Shown: positions 29,305-41,391, counted from the first letter of the stretch. The stretch: 64,000 nucleotides of DNA from Frateuria flava (GCF_017837635.1 NZ_JAGJRS010000017.1:50919-114918), one strand, 5' to 3'. Notes: generated by a model from the letters alone, not told the origin. Numbers and translations are program-made.

Positions 29305-29988
29305 ATGACCCGCCCACGTACCGCGTTCCTGTTCGACCTCGACGGCACGCTGGTCGACAGCGTCTACCAGCACGTGCTGGCGTGGAAGGAGGCGCTCGAC
29401 CGCGAAGGCATCGAGCTGGCGGTGTGGCGCATCCATCGCAAGATCGGCATGAGCGGCGGACTGTTCACGCGCATGCTGCTGCGCGAGACCGGCATCGAGA
29501 TCACCGAGGAGCGGGTGGCACGGCTGCGGCGCTGGCATGCGGAGGCATTCTCGCGCCGTGCCGAGGCCGGCGGCGTACGACCGTTGCCGGGCGCGCACGA
29601 ACTGCTGGCCTGGCTGACCGAGGCTGGCCTGCCGTGGGCGATCGCCACCAGTGGACGCATGCAGACCGCCGCGCACAACCTCCAGGCGCTGGGTGTCGAC
29701 CCGGCGAAGGTTCCGGTGATCACGCGCGACGACGTGCGCCACGCCAAGCCCGACCCCGACCTGTTCCTGGCCGCCGCCGACCGCCTGGGCGTGGACATCC
29801 AGCATGCACTGGTGCTGGGCGACAGCATCTGGGACATGCTGGCCGCGCAACGCTGCCGCGCCCTCGGCGTCGGCCTGCTCTCCGGCGGCTACGGCCAGGA
29901 GGAGCTGGAACAGGCCGGCGCCTTCCGCGTGTATGACGACCCCGCCGACCTGCTCCATCACATCGACGAGGTGGCCGCGCGCGACTGA
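29305..29988 (+). CDS. HAD-family phosphatase (phosphoglycolate phosphatase-like)
   Basis: The 227-residue hydrolase shows HAD motif I FDLDGTLVD with nucleophile Asp11 and acid/base Asp13, motif II TSGR, motif III lysine in HAKPDPDLF and motif IV GDSIWDM. An alpha-helical cap (about residues 20-90) makes it subclass I, in the beta-phosphoglucomutase/phosphoglycolate phosphatase group. The substrate is not predictable; sugar phosphates are plausible given the glucokinase next door. A GAGGAGGAC ribosome site precedes the ATG at 29305. Its stop overlaps an ATG of the next frame (TGATG), which may couple it to the K+ channel gene. Confidence 0.9.
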   Translation: MTRPRTAFLFDLDGTLVDSVYQHVLAWKEALDREGIELAVWRIHRKIGMSGGLFTRMLLRETGIEITEERVARLRRWHAEAFSRRAEAGGVRPLPGAHELLAWLTEAGLPWAIATSGRMQTAAHNLQALGVDPAKVPVITRDDVRHAKPDPDLFLAAADRLGVDIQHALVLGDSIWDMLAAQRCRALGVGLLSGGYGQEELEQAGAFRVYDDPADLLHHIDEVAARD

Positions 29989-30050
29989 TGCAGGTGACCC
30001 GGTCCCGCGCGCTTGTTAAGGTGCCACTCCCGCTGCCTCATGGGGCCATT

Positions 30051-31274
30051 GTGAAGCTCGTTCCCGCCCAACGCCTGCGTGCGCAGTGGCACCGGCTGCT
30101 TCTGAAGTCCGCTGCGCGCTACTGGTTTCCACACGCGCCGCTGGCGCTGCTGCTGGCGCTGGGCGGCCTGCAGCTTTTGCAGATGGATTTCGGTACACAC
30201 TGGCCAAGCCGCGCCGTGGCGTTGTTTTCCCTCGATGCACAGCTGAAGACACGCCTGCTGCCACCGTTGCTGATCGGCGGCGGCATGCTGGTGATGGCGC
30301 TGGGCCTGCTGTGGCGCTCGCGCCTGGCGTGGACGATGGCGCTGCTGCTGGAGCTGGTGGGTGCCACCAGCCTGCTGGCCAGCGGCACTGCCGGACACGG
30401 TTGGGCGTTGCTGGCCTATTTCGGCGTGGTGACGGTCGCGCTGCTGGCGGCCTGGCGTCATTTCGACCGCAGCAGCATGGCCGCCGGCACGCTGTTCGCG
30501 TTTACCTCGGTGGCGATGTTGCTGGCCTACGCAACATTCGGCGCGCTCTATCTGGGCGGCGACTTCCGGCCAGCCATTGGCGATCTGGTGACCGCGCTGT
30601 ACTTCGCCATGGTGACCATGAGCACCGTCGGTTACGGCGACATCACACCGCAGACGTCCGAGGCCAAGCTGTTCACCGTCTCGGTGATCGTGCTGGGCGT
30701 GGCGGTGTTCGCCACCTCGTTGACCGCGGTCATCGCGCCGATGGTCAGCCGCAGCCTGAAACGCATTGTCGATCGCGGAGGATCGCGCATGAAACGGGAG
30801 AACCACTTCGTGGTGATCGGCAACACGCCCCTGGCGATCAACACATGGCGCGAGATGGCGCGTCGGGGCCGCCCGGTGACGCGCCTGTTGCGCGAGTCAC
30901 CCGAGGCCGCGGACCTGCATGGTGCCGACCTGGTGGTGGGCGATCCGAGCGACCTCAACGTGCTGCGCGAGGCCGGGGCGCACCGTGCCGAAGCGGTGCT
31001 GGCAATGCACGCGGATGACTCGGAGAACGCCTTCGTCGTGCTTGCGGTAAAGGAACTGGCCGGCACCGCGCGAACGGTCGCGGCCGTCAACGATGCCCGC
31101 CACCTCAGCCGCGTGAAGCTGGTGCAGCCGGACGTGGTCATCGCACCACAGGTGCTTGGAGGCGAGCTGCTGGCGATGCTGCTCTCCGGCGAGCCGGTGA
31201 CGCCGGAGTTCGTCATGCAACGGGTATTCCAGCAAGGGGCCGATGCCCCCTCGGGTGCGCACGCGAAGGGCTGA
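30051..31274 (+). CDS. Kch-like voltage-gated potassium channel with RCK domain
   Basis: From GTG 30051 the protein is 407 residues, with six membrane helices, a pore with the K+ selectivity filter TVGYGD (residues 192-197), and a C-terminal TrkA-N/RCK domain (HFVVIGNTPLAINT onward). The order and sequence follow Escherichia coli Kch closely, including FATSLTAV after the filter and VAAVNDARHLSRVKLVQPDVVI-like text in the RCK domain. GTG 30051 is preferred because the 21 residues added by an ATG at 29988 look non-coding and Kch starts here; a GGGG site precedes it. The ATG at 29988 overlaps the HAD stop and remains possible. The physiological role of Kch-type channels is poorly defined. Confidence 0.9.
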   Translation: MKLVPAQRLRAQWHRLLLKSAARYWFPHAPLALLLALGGLQLLQMDFGTHWPSRAVALFSLDAQLKTRLLPPLLIGGGMLVMALGLLWRSRLAWTMALLLELVGATSLLASGTAGHGWALLAYFGVVTVALLAAWRHFDRSSMAAGTLFAFTSVAMLLAYATFGALYLGGDFRPAIGDLVTALYFAMVTMSTVGYGDITPQTSEAKLFTVSVIVLGVAVFATSLTAVIAPMVSRSLKRIVDRGGSRMKRENHFVVIGNTPLAINTWREMARRGRPVTRLLRESPEAADLHGADLVVGDPSDLNVLREAGAHRAEAVLAMHADDSENAFVVLAVKELAGTARTVAAVNDARHLSRVKLVQPDVVIAPQVLGGELLAMLLSGEPVTPEFVMQRVFQQGADAPSGAHAKG

Positions 31275-31297
31275 TACCCCTTGCCGGCGCGACCGGC

Positions 31298-34321
<3,024 letters not shown>

Positions 34322-34477
34322 GCGCGTGCGGTCCGCCTCGCCGGCCAAAACAACGAGCTTAGCAAGGGGATGGGTGGTGTGCGCGTCGAGGGCGCAAGTT
34401 CATGACGGGGTGGCTGGCGCGGCGCGCGACGCAGGCGATTCACCCGGCCTGAATGCGGGAAGGGGGCTTCGGGCGAA

Positions 34478-34520
34478 TCCCGCTCCTTCCCCCGCTCGCC
34501 TCCCCCGGAGGGAGAGGAGC
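34478..34520. repeat. Palindromic repeat (family C)
   Basis: CTCCTTCCCCCGCTCGCC and TCCCCCGGAGGGAGAGGAG form overlapping hairpins just downstream of gpsA and upstream of the SNF2 gene. It belongs to the CTCTCCCC/GGGGAGAG family. Confidence 0.6.
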
Positions 34521-34529
34521 AGATAACGG

Positions 34530-35555
34530 TCAGGCGTTGCCGAACAGGCCCTGCGGGTATTCGGGCTTCTGCTCGCGTGCCATGAGCATGCGCACGCCCT
34601 CGACCGGGGTGACTTCGCCGTGCAGCACGGCGCGTACGCCACTGGCGATGGGCAGGTCCAGGCCGTGCTGCTCGGCCAGGCGCGACACCTCGTCGGCGGT
34701 GACCACGCTTTCGACCACCTGGCCGATCTGGCGTACCGCCTCGTCCAGCGCGATGCCCTGGCCCAGCGCCAGGCCCAGCCGGCGGTTGCGCGAGAGGTCG
34801 CCGGTACAGGTGAGCACCAAGTCGCCCAGCCCGGACAGGCCCATCAGGGTTTCCGGCCGGGCGCCGAGCGCCAGGCCCAGGCGCAGCATCTCGTTCATGC
34901 CGCGGGTGATCAGCCCGGCGCGCGCATTGAGGCCCAACTGCATGCCGTCAGCCACGCCGGTGGCCACCGCCAGCACGTTCTTCATGGCACCGCCGAGCTC
35001 CGCACCCAGCACGTCGTTGCCCGAATAGGCGCGGAAGTTGGGCGCGTGCAGCAGCGCGGCCAGCATCTTGGCGAACGCCTCGTCGTCCGAGTGCACGGTC
35101 ACCGCGCTGGGCAGCCCCGCGGCGACCTCGCGCGCGAACGACGGACCGGTCACCACCGCGGCCGCGCGGCCCGGCAGCTTCTGCGCCACCAGTTCGTGCA
35201 GGAAGCGGCCGGTGCCCGGCTCGAAACCCTTGGTTGCCCAGGCGATTGCGGTGTCGGGGCCGAGCAGCGGCGCGAGCTCGTCCAGCATCGCGGCGAAGGC
35301 GTGACTGGGCACGACGATGAGCACGATGTCGGCATCGCGCACGGCCGCCGGCAGCTCGGGCTCATAGGCGAGCGCGGCCGGCAGCTCGAGGTCGGGCAGG
35401 TAACGCTGGTTTCGGCGGCTTTGCGCCATCGCGGCCAGCGCCGCGCGGTCGCGGCCCCACAGGCGCGTGGTGACACCGTTGCGCGCGGCCAGCGCAGCCA
35501 GCGCGGTGCCCCAGGAGCCGGCGCCGAGCACCGCGAGGATCGGTTGGTCCCGCAT
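34530..35555 (-). CDS. gpsA: NAD(P)H-dependent glycerol-3-phosphate dehydrogenase
   Basis: The 341-residue enzyme reduces dihydroxyacetone phosphate to sn-glycerol 3-phosphate for phospholipid synthesis (EC 1.1.1.94), feeding PlsB at 54165. It has the N-terminal Rossmann motif [12 protein letters not shown] (residues 9-20), [32 protein letters not shown] with the catalytic lysine, and SRNRRLG near the C-terminus. Length is normal. It sits 12 bases downstream of secB in the same direction, the secB-gpsA arrangement common in gammaproteobacteria, and is probably co-transcribed. Confidence 0.97.
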   Translation of the reverse strand: MRDQPILAVLGAGSWGTALAALAARNGVTTRLWGRDRAALAAMAQSRRNQRYLPDLELPAALAYEPELPAAVRDADIVLIVVPSHAFAAMLDELAPLLGPDTAIAWATKGFEPGTGRFLHELVAQKLPGRAAAVVTGPSFAREVAAGLPSAVTVHSDDEAFAKMLAALLHAPNFRAYSGNDVLGAELGGAMKNVLAVATGVADGMQLGLNARAGLITRGMNEMLRLGLALGARPETLMGLSGLGDLVLTCTGDLSRNRRLGLALGQGIALDEAVRQIGQVVESVVTADEVSRLAEQHGLDLPIASGVRAVLHGEVTPVEGVRMLMAREQKPEYPQGLFGNA

Positions 35556-35567
35556 GGATGGTCGGCG

Positions 35568-36074
35568 TCAGCTGTTGAGCGTCGGCGCCTCGCCGCCACC
35601 GGCCATGCGGCGCTGCTGCTCGGCGAACAGCGCGTCGAAGTTGATCGGCTGCAGCAGGAACGGCGGGAAGCCACCCTCCAGCACCAGCGAGGAGATCACC
35701 TGGCGGGCGTACGGGAACAGCAGGTTCGGGCAGTAGCTGCCGATGATGCCGGCGTGGTCCTGCTCATTGAAGCCCGCAATGCCGAACACGCCGGCCTGGT
35801 GCACTTCGGCCAGATAGGCGGTGCGCTCGCCGATGGTGCAGGTCAGGGTCAGGCTCAGCACCACTTCATACAGGCTGTTGCCCAGGTCGGTGGCGCGCTG
35901 GCCCAGGTTCAGCTGGACCTGTGGCTGGGCCTGGTCGTTCTCGCCGATGTCCTGGAAGATCTGCGGCGCGTTGGGCGCCTCGAAGGACACGTCCTTGACG
36001 TAGATCTTCTGCAGCATCAGCTGCGGCATGGCCTGGCCGGCGGCCTGGTCGTTGGCGGGCGTGACTTCAGCCAT
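35568..36074 (-). CDS. secB: Protein-export chaperone SecB
   Basis: The 168-residue cytoplasmic chaperone keeps precursor proteins unfolded and delivers them to SecA. It matches SecB throughout: QKIYVKDVSFEAPNAPQIF near the start, the central LTCTIGERTAYLAEVHQAGVF, SYCPNLLFPYARQVIS and the C-terminal GGFPPFLLQPINFDALF. ATG 36074 has GAGGGA seven bases upstream, and the longer frame upstream is not SecB-like. It is the first gene of the secB-gpsA unit and is divergent from rpmB. Confidence 0.97.
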   Translation of the reverse strand: MAEVTPANDQAAGQAMPQLMLQKIYVKDVSFEAPNAPQIFQDIGENDQAQPQVQLNLGQRATDLGNSLYEVVLSLTLTCTIGERTAYLAEVHQAGVFGIAGFNEQDHAGIIGSYCPNLLFPYARQVISSLVLEGGFPPFLLQPINFDALFAEQQRRMAGGGEAPTLNS

Positions 36075-36375
36075 CTTGGAATCCCTCGAATTCGTGAGTG
36101 CGGGCGGGCAAAGAGGGCGATTGTTCCATACATCCGGCCGCCCCGCCATCGCCCGGCAGCCCCGGTGACTTGCGCAGGATGCTGTTTTTCCGGGAGAATA
36201 CGCGGCTCGATCCAGGGTCGTCCCGGCCTTCCGGGCTTTCCGCGACGCGATGCGGAAACGCAAGCCGGCCCCTCTCGAAGCGCAACACCCTCCAGCATCG
36301 CGTGGCGCCGCAAGCGCCGCTGGGCCGATGCCGTCCTGGCCAACGGGCGGTCAAATACCGATTACGGAGGTCCTC
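36075..36375. other. Divergent promoter region of secB and rpmB-rpmG
   Basis: These 301 bases contain no credible gene; open frames are Arg/Pro-rich. The plus-direction sequence GAATAC at about 36196, preceded by TTGCGC at 36170, is a weak candidate promoter for the ribosomal protein genes, with a 20-base spacer that is longer than ideal. No attenuator or ribosomal-protein leader could be recognised. Confidence 0.5.
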
Positions 36376-36612
36376 ATGGCCCGTGTATGTCAAGTCACCG
36401 GAAAGGGTGTGCAGACCGGCAACAACGTCTCGCACGCCAACAACAAGACCCGTCGCCGCTGGTTGCCGAACCTGCACGAGCGCCGCTTCTGGGTCGCCAG
36501 CGAGAACCGCTGGGTGAAGCTGCGCGTCTCCAACGCCGCGCTGCGCACCATCGACAAGAATGGCATCGAGGCCGTGATCGCCCAGCTGCGTGCCCGCGGC
36601 GAGAAGGTCTGA
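36376..36612 (+). CDS. rpmB: 50S ribosomal protein L28
   Basis: The 78-residue basic protein is L28: [38 protein letters not shown] and the [17 protein letters not shown] section are all present. It has a single cysteine, so it is the zinc-independent form. A GGAGG site lies six bases before ATG 36376. It heads the rpmB-rpmG pair, whose order is conserved across gammaproteobacteria. Confidence 0.98.
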   Translation: MARVCQVTGKGVQTGNNVSHANNKTRRRWLPNLHERRFWVASENRWVKLRVSNAALRTIDKNGIEAVIAQLRARGEKV

Positions 36613-36622
36613 GGATTGAACC

Positions 36623-36790
36623 ATGGCTAACAAGACCCAAGACAAGATCCGCCTGATCTCCTCGGCCGGCACCGGCCACTTCTACACCACGCAGAAGAAC
36701 AAGAAGAACACGCCGGAAAAGTTCGAGTTCAAGAAGTACGATCCGGTCGTGCGCAAGCACGTGATCTACAAGGAAGGCAAGATCAAGTGA
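36623..36790 (+). CDS. rpmG: 50S ribosomal protein L33
   Basis: The 55-residue product starts [20 protein letters not shown] and ends YKEGKIK, matching L33 over its full length, with [16 protein letters not shown] in the middle. There are no CxxC pairs, so this is the zinc-free paralogue. It follows rpmB by ten bases with a GAGGA site, and an intrinsic terminator follows the stop. Confidence 0.97.
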   Translation: MANKTQDKIRLISSAGTGHFYTTQKNKKNTPEKFEFKKYDPVVRKHVIYKEGKIK

Positions 36791-36802
36791 TCTTCGAGGA
36801 GA

Positions 36803-36828
36803 ACCCGCCCCACGGCGGGTTTTCTTTT
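36803..36828 (+). terminator. Intrinsic terminator of rpmB-rpmG
   Basis: AACCCGCC / GGCGGGTT with a CCCA-type loop is followed by TTTCTTTT. It begins 13 bases after the rpmG stop. Confidence 0.88.
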
Positions 36829-36854
36829 GCCCGCACGAAAGCCGCCGCCCGCTT

Positions 36855-37406
36855 ATGATGCGCGCCATGGCTGACGCCCTGTTCCCTGCGCTGCTCGGCG
36901 AGCAATGGCACGCGCTGGCGGCGCCGGTGCGGCGGATGCATGGCGACGGCTTGCGCGTGCGGGCGATCGGCCAGGCCGACGTGACCGGCGCGATGCACCT
37001 GCCGGCCCGGCTCCTGCGCCGGCTGCTTCGCCTGCCCGAGCCGGGTCTGGCGCAGCCGCTTGAGGTGTCGATCGAACGGCATCCGGGCCATGAGGCCTGG
37101 ACGCGGCGCTTCGCCCACGGCCGGATGCACTCGCGGCTGTACCAGCACCCGCGCGGTGGCCAGCTGCACGAACGACTCGGCCCGGTGACGCTGCACTTCG
37201 AACTGCGCCGCACGGACGACGCGATCGACTGGCAACTGCGCGGTGGCCGCCTGCTGGGCCTGCCGCTGCCGCGCGGCTGCTTCGGCGCGGTGCGCTCGTG
37301 CAGCAGCGCACAGGCGGGGCGCTACGTCTTCGACATCGACACGCACCTGCCGCTGCTGGGACGGCTGGTCGCCTACCGCGGCTGGCTGGAGCCGGTCGAT
37401 GGCTGA
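36855..37406 (+). CDS. DUF4166 domain-containing protein
   Basis: The 183-residue protein matches the DUF4166 family: LGEQWHALAAPVRRMHG near the start, WTRRFAHGRMHSRLYQ, LHFELRRTDDAIDWQLRGGRLLGLPLP and RYVFDIDTHLPLLGRLVAYRGWLEP at the end. It is cytoplasmic with no signal or helix. DUF4166 units are often found beside or fused to DCC-type and saccharopine-dehydrogenase-like proteins; here it overlaps the DCC gene by eight bases. The function is unknown. ATGs at 36855, 36858 and 36867 are all possible starts; the last gives MADALFPALLG, similar to relatives. Confidence 0.82.
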   Translation: MMRAMADALFPALLGEQWHALAAPVRRMHGDGLRVRAIGQADVTGAMHLPARLLRRLLRLPEPGLAQPLEVSIERHPGHEAWTRRFAHGRMHSRLYQHPRGGQLHERLGPVTLHFELRRTDDAIDWQLRGGRLLGLPLPRGCFGAVRSCSSAQAGRYVFDIDTHLPLLGRLVAYRGWLEPVDG

Positions 37407-37806
37407 GCCGGCCGGGGTCATCGTTTTCGACGGTGTCTGCGTGCTGTGCAGCCGCTGGGTCGACTTCGTGCTGCGGCATGACCGCGCGGGCCGCTTCCGC
37501 CTGGCCGCGATGCAGGGCGCCCACGGGCGTGCGCTGCTCCAGGCGCATGGCCTGTCGGTGGATGACCCGGTGTCGTTCCTGCTGGTGCAGGACGGATGCG
37601 GGCATACCGACACCGATGCCATCGCGCGCGTCCTGCGAGGCTTCGGCGGGCGCTGGCGCCTGGCCGCGGCGCTGCTGCGGGCGATCCCGCGCGCCTGTCG
37701 CGATCCGGCCTATCGCTGGGTGGCCCGCCACCGGTACCGGCTGTTCAGTCAGCGCGCGAGCTGCCGGCTGCCGGAGCCGGCGCAGGCCTGGCGCTTCCTC
37801 GACTAG
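37399..37806 (+). CDS. DCC-family thiol-disulfide oxidoreductase-like protein
   Basis: The 135-residue protein has the DCC (DUF393) signature near its N-terminus, FDGVCVLCSRWVDF, with the CxxC pair at about residues 14 and 17. Family features downstream are FRLAAMQ, DPVSFLLVQDG and the C-terminal YRLFSQRASCRLP. The fold is thioredoxin-like and redox activity is presumed from the cysteines, though substrates are not known. It begins at ATG 37399 inside the end of the DUF4166 gene, so the two are translationally coupled. Confidence 0.87.
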   Translation: MAEPAGVIVFDGVCVLCSRWVDFVLRHDRAGRFRLAAMQGAHGRALLQAHGLSVDDPVSFLLVQDGCGHTDTDAIARVLRGFGGRWRLAAALLRAIPRACRDPAYRWVARHRYRLFSQRASCRLPEPAQAWRFLD

Positions 37807-37928
37807 CTCATCGGTGCGGCGAGCCGGTGCACCGGGTGCGCGCCCGGGCGTTTCCACGCTGGCGGGAAAACCCGCCGCGCTTGCGTCCTCGCCCCAGTCC
37901 GGCGTCCCATCGCCATCGGAGATACGCC

Positions 37929-38441
37929 ATGTCCAAGCTTCCATTCCGCCCCGCTCTGGGCCTGGCCCTCGCGCTTGCGGGGTCCACTGCCGCAGCGGCC
38001 GCCAGCAGCGTCAGCGTCCGCTATGACCATCCCGAGAACTTCACCGAAACGAAGGAGGTGCGTGCGTTCGCGCCCTCGCGTGCCGATTCGGGTTATCTGA
38101 AAACGCTGAAGACCTACATCGAGAAGCGGGCCTCCACCGAGCTCGAGCAAGGCCAGACGCTCGACATCGTCGTGACCGACATCGACCGTGCCGGGTCCTA
38201 TGCGCCCACAGTGGGATCGTTGCAGCCGGTGCGCATCGTCAGGGGCGTCTATCCCCCGCGCATCACGCTGCACTTCCGCCTGCTCGACAGCCGGGGGCAG
38301 GTGATCCGCGAAGGTGATCGCAAGCTCACCGATCTGGGCTTCATGCACGACAGTCCGGGTGGACTCTCCAATACCGACCCGTTGCGCTACGAGAAGCGCA
38401 CGATCGATCGCTGGTTGGCGCGTGGGCCGGCGAAGCTGTAA
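37929..38441 (+). CDS. DUF3016 domain-containing exported protein
   Basis: The 170-residue protein has a signal peptide (about residues 1-25, ending in an Ala-rich stretch) and matches DUF3016: VSVRYDHPENFTE near the mature start, LDIVVTDIDRAGSYAP in the middle, RIVRGVYPPRITLHFRLLD, and the terminal EKRTIDRWL. It is likely periplasmic. The family is common in Xanthomonas and Shewanella relatives and has no known function. It follows the DCC gene by 122 bases and is followed by a repeat pair and a terminator on the other strand. Confidence 0.85.
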   Translation: MSKLPFRPALGLALALAGSTAAAAASSVSVRYDHPENFTETKEVRAFAPSRADSGYLKTLKTYIEKRASTELEQGQTLDIVVTDIDRAGSYAPTVGSLQPVRIVRGVYPPRITLHFRLLDSRGQVIREGDRKLTDLGFMHDSPGGLSNTDPLRYEKRTIDRWLARGPAKL

Positions 38442-38452
38442 CGCCGGTGTCG

Positions 38453-38520
38453 CGTAGGGCGGGCTTCAGCCCGCCGGCCGGTGGCAGGACCAGAGCGGTG
38501 GACTGAAGCCCGCCCTGCGC
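38453..38520. repeat. Inverted palindrome pair (family B)
   Basis: CGTAGGGCGGGCTTCAGCCC and GGACTGAAGCCCGCCCTGCG face each other across about 25 bases. This is the clearest copy of the family also seen at 18141 and 45845. It sits between the convergent DUF3016 and desaturase genes. Confidence 0.8.
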
Positions 38521-38524
38521 AAGG

Positions 38525-38555
38525 CAAAAAAAGCCCGCCATGGAGGCGGGCCTTT
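38525..38555 (-). terminator. Intrinsic terminator of the desaturase gene
   Basis: Read on the minus strand: GGCCCGCCT / GGCGGGCT stem with a CCAT loop followed by TTTTTTT. It lies about 20 bases beyond the desaturase stop codon. Confidence 0.88.
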
Positions 38556-38573
38556 GGTCGTACGTCAGGTCGG

Positions 38574-39767
38574 TCAGGCGTTGGCGACGCGGTAGCCCTT
38601 CAGCCGCGCCGCGAACTCCTGCAGCGAGCGGATGCCGCTCTGCTCGGCCTCGGCGATCCACTGCTGCAGGCCCTTGAGGGTCTGCTCGGCGCCACGCTGC
38701 TCCATCAGCGCCGCCAGGCGGGTGCGGAAATCGCACACGGTGCGCAGCGTCGGACGCTTGGCCAGCACGGCCTGCAGGCGCGCGCTGCCTTCGCTGTCCA
38801 GCCAGCGGCCACCGTCGGCCAGCGCGCGGCGCATCCGGCGCGGCATGGCCTTGAGGTTGTCGCCGGCGTGGGTGGCTTCCTCGCGCAAGGTCGGCATGAT
38901 CACGCCGCGGTAGTAGTCGGTCATCGCCTGGAAGCGGTGCGTCAGCACGGCCTTGAGCGTCTCGGCGTCGGGCAGGTTCACGTTCGGGCGCACGTCCAGC
39001 GCCGGCGCCACGCGCAGCACCTTGGCCAGGCCCACCGCACGCAGCCCGCAGATCGCCGCCCAGCCGATGTCGAACTCCCACTTGCGCAGGGCGAACTTGG
39101 CCGAGCTCGGGAACGCGTGGTGGTTGTTGTGCAGCTCTTCGCCGCCGATCCAGAAACCCCACGGCAGCAGGTTGCGCGCGGTGTCGGCGCTTTCGAAGTT
39201 GCGGTAGCCGGCCCAGTGGCCGATGCCGTTGACGAAGCCGGCGGCCCAGAACGGAATCCAGATCATCTGCACGGCCCACAGCGCCGCGCCGATCACGCCG
39301 AACAGCGCCAGGCTGATCAGCAGCATCAGGGTCGGGCCCCAGTACGGGTGCGCGCCATAGAGCTTGTGCTCGACCCAGTCATCGGGCGTGCCGCGTCCGT
39401 ACTGCTCCATGTCCTGCCTCGACTCGCAGGCGTCGCGGTACAGCGACACGCCGTCCCAGAACACCTTCTTGATGCCGTAGATCATCGGGCTGTGCGGGTC
39501 TTCCTCGGTTTCCACCTTGGCGTGGTGCTTGCGGTGGACCGCCACCCACTCCTTGGTGACCATGCCGGTGGTCAACCAGCCCCAGAAACGGAAGAAATGC
39601 GCCAGCACCGGATGGAAATCCACCCCGCGATGGGTCTGGCTGCGATGCAGGTACAGCGTCACCGTGAAGATGGTGAGCTGGGTCATCACCAGCATGTAGA
39701 CCAGCATGGCAAGCCAACTGGCGTGGGTCACGCCGTTGGAGAGGAAGTTCAGCACCGCGTCGAGCAT
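38574..39767 (-). CDS. Fatty acid (acyl-lipid/acyl-CoA delta-9 type) desaturase
   Basis: The 397-residue membrane enzyme has the three histidine boxes of di-iron desaturases: HRSQTHR, HRKHHA and, near residue 230, LHNNHHAF, with several transmembrane helices around them (for example LAMLVYMLVMTQLTIFTVTLYL). The WxGxGxxHxxGY-type motif is visible as NGIGHWAGYR. Such DesA-like enzymes introduce a double bond into acyl chains aerobically, adjusting membrane fluidity. The C-terminal 120 residues form a soluble helical region. ATG 39767 is preferred over longer frames that would start in the divergent ABC promoter region. It is monocistronic with its own terminator. Confidence 0.94.
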   Translation of the reverse strand: MLDAVLNFLSNGVTHASWLAMLVYMLVMTQLTIFTVTLYLHRSQTHRGVDFHPVLAHFFRFWGWLTTGMVTKEWVAVHRKHHAKVETEEDPHSPMIYGIKKVFWDGVSLYRDACESRQDMEQYGRGTPDDWVEHKLYGAHPYWGPTLMLLISLALFGVIGAALWAVQMIWIPFWAAGFVNGIGHWAGYRNFESADTARNLLPWGFWIGGEELHNNHHAFPSSAKFALRKWEFDIGWAAICGLRAVGLAKVLRVAPALDVRPNVNLPDAETLKAVLTHRFQAMTDYYRGVIMPTLREEATHAGDNLKAMPRRMRRALADGGRWLDSEGSARLQAVLAKRPTLRTVCDFRTRLAALMEQRGAEQTLKGLQQWIAEAEQSGIRSLQEFAARLKGYRVANA

Positions 39768-39904
39768 CAGGAAAGCACCGGGGAAGTGGAAAGGCAGTCT
39801 ATCGGAGGGGTTTCCGTACCCGCCAGCATGGCGCTTTGCACTTCGCGCATGCGTGAAGCGCCCCGCAGGTTGTGCAAACGTGGGGGCGCCATGACAATCA
39901 TGCA

Positions 39905-40639
39905 ATGACTCTGCCACAACCGCTGTTAACGCTGGAGAAAGCCAGCCGCCGCCGCGCCGGACGGGCCGCGGTGAGCGACCTCGACCTCGCGCTCGATCGC
40001 GGCCAGGTGCTGGGCCTGCTGGGCGTCAACGGCGCGGGCAAGTCGACCACGCTGTCGATGATCGCCGGCGCACTGGCGCCCGACAGCGGGCGCATCCTGC
40101 TCGACGGCGAGGACCTGGCCGAGCAGCCGGCACTCGCGCGCCGCCTGGTGGGCTGGCTGCCCGAACGTGCCCCGCTGTGGCAGGAACTGACGGTGGGGGA
40201 ACATCTGGACGCGCACGGTCGCCTGCGTGGGCTCAAGGGCGCGGCGCTCAGGCAGGCATGCGCGCGCATGGTCGACCGACTGGAACTGGCACCGCTCGAA
40301 CGCCGCCTCGCCGGCGTGCTCTCGCAGGGCCAGCGCCAACGCCTGGGGCTGGCCTGCGCGCTGCTGCACCAGCCGGCGCTGCTGGTGCTGGACGAACCGG
40401 GCAACGCGCTCGATCCGGTGCAGGTCGCCGCGCTGCGCGCGCTGATCCGCGAACAGGCGGCCGCCGGTACCGCGGTGATCCTGTCCACCCACGTGCTGGC
40501 CGAAGTCACCGCGGTGTGCGATCGCGTGGCGATCCTGCATGAGGGCACGTTGCGCCACGCGGGCACGCTGGATGCCGGCGACCATGCCGCGCTGGAGCAG
40601 CGCTTCTTCGCCATCGCCACCGCGAAGGTGGCCGCATGA
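39905..40639 (+). CDS. ABC transporter ATP-binding protein (GldA-like)
   Basis: The 244-residue ATPase carries Walker A LLGVNGAGKSTT (about residues 39-50), signature LSQGQRQRLGLA, Walker B LLVLDEPGNALDP and the switch histidine in STHVLAEV. The LSQGQ form and the Gly-Asn after the Walker B glutamate region are typical of the GldA/NatA/CcmA-like group. It is the first gene of a four-gene operon with a membrane subunit, a GldG-type protein and a DUF4340-like protein; its stop overlaps the next start in an ATGA. It is divergent from the desaturase with 137 bases between starts. Confidence 0.93.
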   Translation: MTLPQPLLTLEKASRRRAGRAAVSDLDLALDRGQVLGLLGVNGAGKSTTLSMIAGALAPDSGRILLDGEDLAEQPALARRLVGWLPERAPLWQELTVGEHLDAHGRLRGLKGAALRQACARMVDRLELAPLERRLAGVLSQGQRQRLGLACALLHQPALLVLDEPGNALDPVQVAALRALIREQAAAGTAVILSTHVLAEVTAVCDRVAILHEGTLRHAGTLDAGDHAALEQRFFAIATAKVAA

Positions 40640-41391
40640 GCGCGCTGGCCGTGACGCGACTGGAGCTGCGCCGGCTGTTCGTGCGTCCGCTCGCCTGGGT
40701 GCTCGGCGCGCTGACGCTTGCCTGGCTGGCGTGGAACTTCACCTTGCTGCTGGGCAGCTTCCTCGCCGCGCAGATCCGCCTCGCCGCGCTGCCCGACGGC
40801 CCCGGCTACACCGACCTGGTGGCCGTGCCGCTGCTGGCCAAGCTGGCCGAGCTCGCGTTCCTGGTGGTGCCGTTGTTGTCGATGTCGGCCCTGGCCGGCG
40901 AACGCCGCGAAGGACGCCTGGCGCTGCTGCTCGGCATGGGTTTGTCGCCCTCGCGCATCGTGCTGGGCAAGTACGCGGCGCTGCTGGTGTGGTTGCTGGC
41001 CTGGCTGGCGCTGGTGCTGGCGATGCCCTCGGCGCTGGCGCACGCGACCGCGATCGACTGGGGCAAGCTCGCCGCCGCCACGCTGGGCATGGCGTTGCTG
41101 CTGGCCTCGCTCGCCGCGCTGGGGCTGGCCTGTTCGGCGTTTGCCTCGCATCCGGCCCTCGCCGCGGCGGCCGCGCTGGTGCTCACGCTGGGCCTGTGGG
41201 CGGTGAACATGGGCGCGCAGCTGGCCGGCATGGAAGGCGGCGCGATCAACTGGCTGGCCATGAGCTCGCACCTGCAGCCGCTGCTGCGCGGGCTGGTGAC
41301 CAGCGCCGACGTGGCGTGGTTCGCGCTGCTGACGATCGTCTGCCTGGCGCTGGCGATCCGCCGCGTCGCCGCTGAACGGGAGCGCGGCTGA
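40636..41391 (+). CDS. ABC transporter permease (GldF/ABC-2 type)
   Basis: The 251-residue protein is predicted to have six transmembrane helices, for example LAWVLGALTLAWLAWNFTLLL and LGLACSAFASHPALAAAAALVLTLGLW, and carries the ABC-2 family sequence MSALAGERREGRLALLLGMGLSPSRIVLGKY after helix two (here abbreviated as SALAGERREG and LLGMGLSPSRIV). It matches GldF-type permeases that pair with GldG. Both ends overlap neighbours (ATGA upstream, TGATG downstream). Confidence 0.9.
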   Translation: MSALAVTRLELRRLFVRPLAWVLGALTLAWLAWNFTLLLGSFLAAQIRLAALPDGPGYTDLVAVPLLAKLAELAFLVVPLLSMSALAGERREGRLALLLGMGLSPSRIVLGKYAALLVWLLAWLALVLAMPSALAHATAIDWGKLAAATLGMALLLASLAALGLACSAFASHPALAAAAALVLTLGLWAVNMGAQLAGMEGGAINWLAMSSHLQPLLRGLVTSADVAWFALLTIVCLALAIRRVAAERERG